64,000 bases of DNA, taken from positions 35,567,452-35,631,451 of the forward strand of contig CM059972.1 of assembly GCA_030490835.1 (NCBI GenBank), in the 5' to 3' direction. Positions within the stretch are counted from its first letter, which is position 1, and every line of letters begins with the position of its first letter. The DNA is from Annona cherimola (taxonomy: Eukaryota; Streptophyta; Magnoliopsida; Magnoliales; Annonaceae). Under the pieces are notes generated by a model. That model searched no databases, was not told the DNA's origin, and was given only the letters and a program-made list of their open reading frames with translations. The translations under genes and the position numbers were made by a program. Positions 56,644-64,000 of this stretch are shown here, one piece after another.

Positions 56644-59600
56644 TGTGGCGCCCCAGCCCGAGACGTCACTTCCTTACCTCAAGATCTTATAGACTAGTAA
56701 ATGTGAATTAGGACTGTTGCCCTGATCACACAGCAGGATTTTAATTGGAACTCGTCCAAATTTTTTTTCGTTTCTTCATTCATCATCATTTCATTTTATA
56801 ACATAAGCATTGGTACACTTGTACATATCCTTTAAACCATTTCACAATACTGTTAGAAACATTTTGAGTAAAATATTTTGATAAATATTTGAAATGTTTG
56901 AGAAATAACACACTTTAAAACCCTTTTAATAGAAGAATTTTAAAAATTTTAGATTTTCAAGAATAAATCATATATTTTTTCCTAGCTTTTCTTGGTTTCC
57001 ATTTCGGGGCCTTTTGCTCACGAAAGTTATCCAATTGTGCTAACCCCTTCTCAACCACCTTAAAATCAATTCTTTGTCCACATATCAATTTTGCCATTTT
57101 TATATATAAAGGTGCCTCGCATGGTCTTTTGTATGCTACTTTAGCAACCCGAAACCAAACCATTTTAAGAAAATCAATATAGGAGGTTGGTCATCCTTAA
57201 ATCCTCTTCAACGCATCCGTATAAACATTTTTCAAGATATTTTCAGCATAGATTTCCTTATCTGAAGGAAATCAAACCTTTTAGAATATCATTTCAAAAC
57301 ATGTGAACTATGTCCAAATCATCATTTATTATTTAATTATCATGACCTAGCAAAACAAATTTTTTTCATAAATCAAATCCCTCTTTTTTTTATAACATGA
57401 TTATTTATCATTAAACATCATAAGAGAAATTCAAAACTTATTTACATTTGTTGCTTTGTGAAAAAGGGAAAAATTTTCTTTTTCTTATAAAATACTTTTG
57501 AAACAACATCATAAAGAACTTGATTACTTAAAGGCAAATTCTTAAAACCATCGGCATCAAACATGAAATCCTTTGAAAACATTATCGTGAAGAACTTGCT
57601 CACTCATAAGCAAAATTCTCGAATTCTATTAACATAAAGAATTGTCAATCCAAGGCAACCCTTGTGATAAAATTCTTATCTTAAAAACGTTGCTTGCTTC
57701 CCATGAAGCAAACTTTGAGGCTTTTCTTAAAATCATTCTTTTCCAAAACTTACGACTTCTCATTAAAGCCGTCATTTTTCAAAACTTGTGGCTTTTCATT
57801 AAAGCCATCATTTTCAAAACTTTTTCTTTCCCATTCATTAAAATATAAACATAAACATAAACATTTCAATCATATCAATCACATAGAGAGAAAATAGCAT
57901 TTTATAAAGTTTGCTTGCTTACCTGAGATCGCCATAATCCCTTTCCTTCCATTCTTTTCCTTGCCTTTTCCTAGATAAACGAAAATAACATTTCATTTAT
58001 TTGCATCATCTTAAAATACTTATATTCCTTAGGTTTTCGAACCTACATAAGTTCATCTAATTTAACCCACTTGTCCTTCAAGTTAGGTGTTCATACTTTT
58101 CTCTTCATATACGTCCATTTTTCAACACATACTTATGTGTTTCTTAAAATTTTCCAAAACAGAAACTTGTCTCTAATTCTAGCATGATTAAACCCCTTAA
58201 TTACCACTATACTTAGGGTATTTTTATGGAATTTAAATCCACTAATCATAGGTTTCCAAAACAGCAACTTTGAAACCCATTTTTCACCCGTTTAACGTGT
58301 CTTTTGACACATAACCCTAAGTAGATTTATAAATCCGAATTTTCAGAAAAAAAATTCCAATTTTATTAATTAAAATTTAGGTTATTAATATATATATCAA
58401 TTTGGATCATTTCTACATAGGTTTCATATTTCGTTTTATTTTTTTCTCCAACTATCCACATATGATGAAATCAGGCGTACTGAATTTTCAAAAACTTGAA
58501 TTAATATCAAATCAAGTAGTTTTGATCTGAAAAATTTATCATACCATAATAACTACATTAATTAACCAAAATAAATATTTCTAGCATGAAATATTTAGTA
58601 TTTCTATTTATTTTTTATTTTTACTCTGTTGGAAAGCAGCGCTTTTTTTCAGAAAGCCTTAATCACGTTAATTATGGGGTATATTTATAACCATCAAAAC
58701 CTAATTTTTATTTTAGTATTGTGATAATAAATATTTCTTTTATATCCCATAAAATTTTCCGTCCACAATTCCGTGTATAAAAATTATTAAAAATAATTTG
58801 GTGCAACTGATCCTGCCACCCGTTTAATCCTGTCCAGGTTGATTTTTCTGGATTTTTAATTTACAAAAGGTTAATCATTTTAATCTGAAACATGATTCAA
58901 TCCTTAATAACCCAATCATGATTTATCCAAAAAAATTTCATGCTAAAATTCATCCATTTACTATTCTGTTCATATTTTAGTTTACAACATCATATAACTT
59001 CCAGATTTGAGGCATAAAATCAAGACTAACATATACTTACTTGATTAATTGATAATCCCTCCATTGAGGACTTGAAATTATCTTCTTTTTATCTCCACCT
59101 TTTTGCTTTTGACGTGCTCTAGCTGCTGCCCTTGGAGAAAATTTTCATTTTTCTCTTATTTTCCTCTCTTCTCTCTCTCCCTCTCTCTTCTTCTCTCTCT
59201 TTCTCTCTCCCTCTCTCTCTCCTTCTCCCCTGCTGGAAACAGCAGCCATGCTCCCCCATTTCCTCCTTTTATTTGCTTATTTTCTTGGTGCCCAAGTAAC
59301 CCCATAGGTATTTTAGTAAATTTCATTTTCACTTTCCACAATTGCCCTTCTTTACTTAGCTCTTAAGAAACTTGTTATTTGCTATCAAAGAAACCAAATT
59401 CCCATGATAATTAGATTAATCCATTCCATTCATCTCATAGATTTCATAATTTTATTCCATCGTTTCAAATTTCATCTCAATCCAACGTTTCTACGTCAAA
59501 TTATGACCACTTGAATTTATCTTTTGGATTTGGGATAAAAATAATTAATTATCACCCTAATTCCATCATTATTCCCTTAATCCAATCCATTCATAAGATC

Positions 59601-59980
59601 CGGCCTACCGTCGTGAGCTTAGCTTTCAAATTTCATCGAAATCCGCCTTGTAGGCGTCAAGTTATGAATTCTCTATCATTTTTCACCTTAATTTCATAAT
59701 TACACTTTAATCTCCATGAATTAAATCAAGGAAATTAACATGATTATTTATATCACATTTTCACCTTTAAATTCTCATTAAGCCCCACGGGTCATACCGA
59801 CTCATTTTGGGCTCCAGCGATTAAATTTTTAATCACCATTCCTAATTAAACCCTAATTGCAAAATATCATCAAATCATAAAATCAACCATAAATCATTCA
59901 AAAATTATTTAAATCACATATAAATCATGTATATATGTTGAATGCATCCCATTGAGTCTTACATAGGTTGGGGTTTCACA
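56644..59980 (-). mobile_element. LTR Y3, uninterrupted
   Basis: The only complete, uninterrupted Y LTR, 3,337 bp, from TGTGGCGCCCCAGCCC to the reversed TGTGAAACCCC. It shows the reference order: terminal hairpin (56,70x), GGCTTT/AAAGCC hairpins (57,720-57,806), CT-rich promoter zone (59,160-59,230) and two cassettes (59,465-59,510 and 59,627-59,665). Confidence 0.93.
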
Positions 59981-61752
59981 ATCCTCCCCCCTTATAACAG
60001 GTTTCGTCCCGAAACCTATTACATTTTAAATGTCGGGGGTAAAACTCATATAAAATGGCTAATCTTATCATCTTTCTCCAATACTTCAATGGTTCATTAC
60101 GCTTCCACTGCGCTACTCTGTCTTCGTGGTATTTTTAGCTTTTGTCCATTAGACCTATTGCTCATCTCTACTGTTCCTTGTTCACACCTGAGTTTCTCAT
60201 TGACATTTGCCTTTTCATTTGTTTCATATCACACTATTTTTCCTTGTACCTAGAGAAATTGCATCACTTCTCATCTTATCATAGGGTAAGTCTTAAGTTA
60301 CGCATTCCAATATATCAAATAAAGATCTATGACAATCATCTCCCTTTTTACATATACGATTCATATAATATGAATATCTTCATTTCTATAGCAAAAGAGC
60401 AAAAATGCTCTCACATACAATTTCATATACATTTTAGCAAAGACACCTTTGCTAACACATTTATTTATAAAAATCTATAGCAATCATTTTCACATATCAT
60501 CAATCATACATTCATTTTATAATATAGAGCAATAGTTGCTCTCATATAGAGTTTCATACATGAAGTTTAATATATGTCTTAGCAAAAGACACTTTTGCTA
60601 AGTTATCCATTCTTACTCTTCTCATAATGTCTACCACTAGATTTTACCATCGTAGACTATCCATTAGGAATACCGGTACTAAACTAGTCTAAAATATTTT
60701 CTTCCTTATCTCCCTTTCCAGTTTCCATAAACTAGTAAGGGTCCTTATCATTTGTTCTTATAGGAAGTGCGGCCTACATCGGCCTGTTTTCTTCCTATCT
60801 TCATGTCTAGTCCTATTGGGGAAAATCCAAAGATTTTGAACCATTTCTATCATTTAGGCTACCCAACCTCGTGTGACTTATCCCACAGCTTCTTTTTATA
60901 GCCGCAGTTATCTATTCTTTCTACCTATGAGGTATTACTTGTTGCAGTAGCACCTTCAATTCTTTGACTTAGGGTTGATAGTTGTCCGTCGTTAACGAGC
61001 TCATGGACTCACTTGTCCTGGTTGTTTAGATTCGCTACTAGCTTTTCTTATTTCCTGTTAACTCATATCGACAACTGCCTTTCCCTTGTTCAAAACAAAG
61101 GTAATAGGCATGTTGTAGAATGCAACATATAAAATCATGTCAATAGCATTTCTTATCATAATATTCATTCATATCACACATAGTCAATATGATCATTTCT
61201 AAGCATGGAATCATCATACATAGTAAATTTTACAATCTAGAATGTGCTATCTTAGGTAAGCTGTGGTCAATCTTAGGTATGGGGGGTCTCTTTATAGAGT
61301 TCCATAACCCATCATCTGTTCTGATTCTCTTCTATCCTTTGTCTTTCTTTAAATTTTCCTGCCTCCTTCTTCATTTCATCTGACCTCATATCATTTTTCC
61401 TTCGTATACCATCTTTACTATGAAATATGGCAATCCAACTATTTTTCCTCAAATAATCATATTCTTGTGTCATAATGATGAACAATATAAGACAATACAT
61501 AGCGTATATGTCTTATAATCTCAATTTATCGCTTTCATTATTTTCCATGTTTCTTCTCATCTTTTATTTTCCTATCTGTCTACCAATCCTCGCTTGGATA
61601 TCAAATTCTATGATACCAAGTCTTTTCCATCCACACCTATTTACCAGTCCCTACTCGAATATCGAGCTATGTGGTACCATGCTTATTCTTTCATCATCCT
61701 TTATTTCTCCATTCCACGCCTGTTTACCAATCCTTGCTCTGATACCATTAAT
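59981..61752 (-). mobile_element. Internal domain Y-int3, no pol, internal deletion
   Basis: Same layout as Y-int2 with the hairpin intact (arms AGGTTTCG and CGAAACCT) and a gag-remnant start at 61111. About 300 bases are missing at 61,243 relative to Y-int2 (between CTAGAA and TGTGCTATC). The primer site GCTCTGATACCA is kept near 61,736-61,747. Confidence 0.8.
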
Positions 61753-64000
61753 TATGGCGACCCAGCCCGAGACGTCACTTCCTTACCTCAAGATTTTATA
61801 GATTGGTAAATGTGAATCAGGACTGTTGCCCTGACCACGCGGCGGGATTTTAATTGGAACTCGTTCAAATTTTTTTTCGTTTCTTCATTCATCATCATTT
61901 CATTTTATAACATAAGCAATAGTACACTTGTACATATCCTTTAAACCATTTCAACAATACTGTTAGAAATATTTTGAGTAAAACCTTTTGATAAATATTT
62001 GAAATGTTTGAGAAATAACACACTTTAAAACCCTTTTAATAGAAGAATTTCAAAATTTTTAGATTTTCAAGAATAAATCAAATATTTTTTCCTAGCTTTT
62101 CTTGGTTTCCATTTCGGGGCCTTTTGCTCACAAAAGTTATACAATTGTGCTAACCCCTTCTCAACCACCTTAAAATCAATTTCTTGTCCACATATTAATT
62201 TTGTCATTTTTATATATAAAGGAGCCTCGCATCGTCTTTTGTATGCTACTTTAGCAACTCGAAACCAAACCATTTTAAGAAAATCAATATAGGAGGTTGG
62301 TCATCCTTAAATCCTCTTCAACACATCCGTATAAACATTTTTCAAGATATTTTCAGCATAGATTTCCTTATCTAAAGGAAATCAAAACTTTTCGAATATC
62401 ATTTCAAAACATGTGAACTATGTCCAAATCATCATTTATTATTTAATTATCATGACCTAGCAAAATAAATCTTTTTCATGAATCAAATCCCTCTTTTTTT
62501 TATAACATGATTATTTATCATTAAACATCATAAGAGAAATTCAAAACTAATTTACATTTATTGCTTTGTGAAAAAGGAAAAAATTTCCTTTTTCTTATAA
62601 AATACTTTTAAAACAACATCATAAAGAACTTGATTGCTTAAAGGCAAATTCTCGTGGATAACTTGCTTACTCATAAGCAAAATTCTCGAATTCTATCAAC
62701 ATAAAGCATTGTCAATCCAAGGCAACCCTTGTGATAAAATCCTTATCTTAAAAACGTTGCTTGCTTCCCATGAAGCAAACCTTGAGACTTTTCCTAAAAG
62801 TCATTCTTTTCCAAAACTTACAACTTTTCATTAAAGCCGTCATTTTTCAAAACTTGTGGCTTTTCATTAAAGCCATCATTTTCAAAACTTGTGCACATTT
62901 CAATCATATCAATCACATAGAAAGAAAATAGCATTTTAGAAAGTTTGCTTGCTTACCTGAGATCGACATAACCCCTTTCCTTCAATTCTTTTCCTTGCCT
63001 TTGCCTAAATAAATGTAAATAACATTTCATTTGTTTACATCGTCTTCAAATACTTATATTTCTTAGGTTTTTGAACCTACATAAGTTCATCTAATTTAAC
63101 CCACTTGTCCTTCAAGTCGGGTGTTCATACTTATCTCTTCACATACGTCCATTTTTCAACACATACTTATGTGTTTCTTAAACTTTTTCAAAACAGCAAC
63201 TTGTCTCTAATTCTAGCATGATTAAATCCCTTAATTACCACCATACTTAGGGTATTTTTACAGAATTTAAATCCACTAATCATAGGTTTCCAAAATAGCA
63301 ACTTTGGAACCCATTTTTCACCCGTTTAACGTGTCTTTTGACACATAACCCTAAGCAGATTTATAAATCCGAATTTTCAGAAACTAATTCCAATTTTCTT
63401 AATAAAAATTTAGGTTATAAACATATTTATCAATTTGGATCAGTTATACATAGGTTTTATATTTCTTTTTGATTTTTTTCTCCAACTATCCACATATGCT
63501 GAAATCAGGTGTACTGAATTCTCAAAAACTTGAATTAATATCAAATCAAGTAGTTTTGATCTGAAATTTCTACCATACCTTAATAGATACATGAATTAAC
63601 CAAAATAAATATTTTCAGTAGGAAATATTTAGTATTTCTATTTACGTTTATATTTTTACTCTACTGGACAGCAGCACTCCTTTTCAGACAGCCTTAATCA
63701 CGTTAATTATGGAGTATATTTATACCCATCAAAACCTAATTTTTATTTTATTATTGTGATCCTCAATATGTATTATATATCCTAAAAAATATTTAGCCCT
63801 AAATTCCTTGTATAAAAATTATTAAAAATCATTTGGTGCAGTTGATCCTGCCACTCGTTTAATCCTGTCCAGGTTGATTTTCTCAGATTTTTAATTTCAA
63901 ATGGCTTATCCTTTTAATCTGAAAATTGATTCGTTCCTTATCACCCCATCCTGATTCCTTTCAAAAATTTTCATGCTAAAATTCATCCATTTACTGTTCC
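61753..64000 (-). mobile_element. LTR Y4, runs off the window
   Basis: It starts TATGGCGACCCAGCCC, a mutated form of TGTGGCGCCCC, and follows LTR Y3 to the window edge. Small deletions lie near 62,652 and at the ACATAA tract near 62,895. Whether a further internal domain follows cannot be seen. Confidence 0.88.

Noticed and set aside
1..64000. Host protein-coding genes, tRNA or rRNA genes
   Set aside because: No frame with a non-transposon domain, no exon pattern and no cloverleaf or rRNA sequence was seen. The only tRNA-related words are primer binding sites.

Overview
The window is a gene-free block of nested retrotransposons from a plant nuclear genome. It is AT-rich, most reading frames are broken, and almost every base can be assigned to an LTR retrotransposon or to something inserted in one. 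The mix of element types (Athila-like Ty3/gypsy, SIRE/Maximus-like Ty1/copia with an extra ORF, a hAT-type DNA transposon, and a gypsy family with very large LTRs) points to a flowering plant, probably a eudicot. The species cannot be named from the sequence, and no host gene is recognised.

Left part (1-11660). A solo LTR (215-3676, flanked by AATAT) sits in an old Athila-like remnant whose integrase tail is still readable at 4120-4306. Then come a partial LTR of the same large-LTR family (4307-5811) and a non-autonomous copy, here called element C: LTR 5812-8504, primer binding site, a gag-only reading frame with stops at 9589-10536, a polypurine tract, and a truncated 3' LTR to 11660.

Athila block (11661-17754, minus strand). 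It holds decayed gag, protease, RT-RNase H and integrase plus a downstream additional ORF. No LTRs are left, and both ends are cut by LTRs of the large-LTR family.

Tandem array (17755-64000, minus strand). Four LTRs of one subfamily (called Y) alternate with three short internal domains: LTR-int-LTR-int-LTR-int-LTR. Each LTR is about 3.3 kb, each internal domain 1.8-2.1 kb, and none carries pol. The first LTR is split by copia element 1 (20898-38291, minus). The second is split by copia element 2 (41630-52311, plus).

Deeper nesting. Copia 1 is itself split by a solo LTR (23699-31473, duplication GAGGA), which is split by a 2.2-kb hAT-type element (26773-28977, duplication GTTTTACT). Copia 2 carries a truncated LTR (43154-46602). 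The order of events is therefore Y array, then copia 1, then the solo LTR, then hAT.

How the parts relate. No element looks capable of moving alone: the Athila protease motif is changed, copia 1 has lost the RT YVDD stretch, copia 2 has lost the protease DSG, and the large-LTR family keeps only gag remnants. The most unusual feature is structure inside the large LTRs: runs of short perfect hairpins with compensated stems, including five in a row of which four have C(UNCG)G-type loops, together with a recurring small-hairpin cassette and conserved hairpins near the LTR end and next to the polypurine tract.
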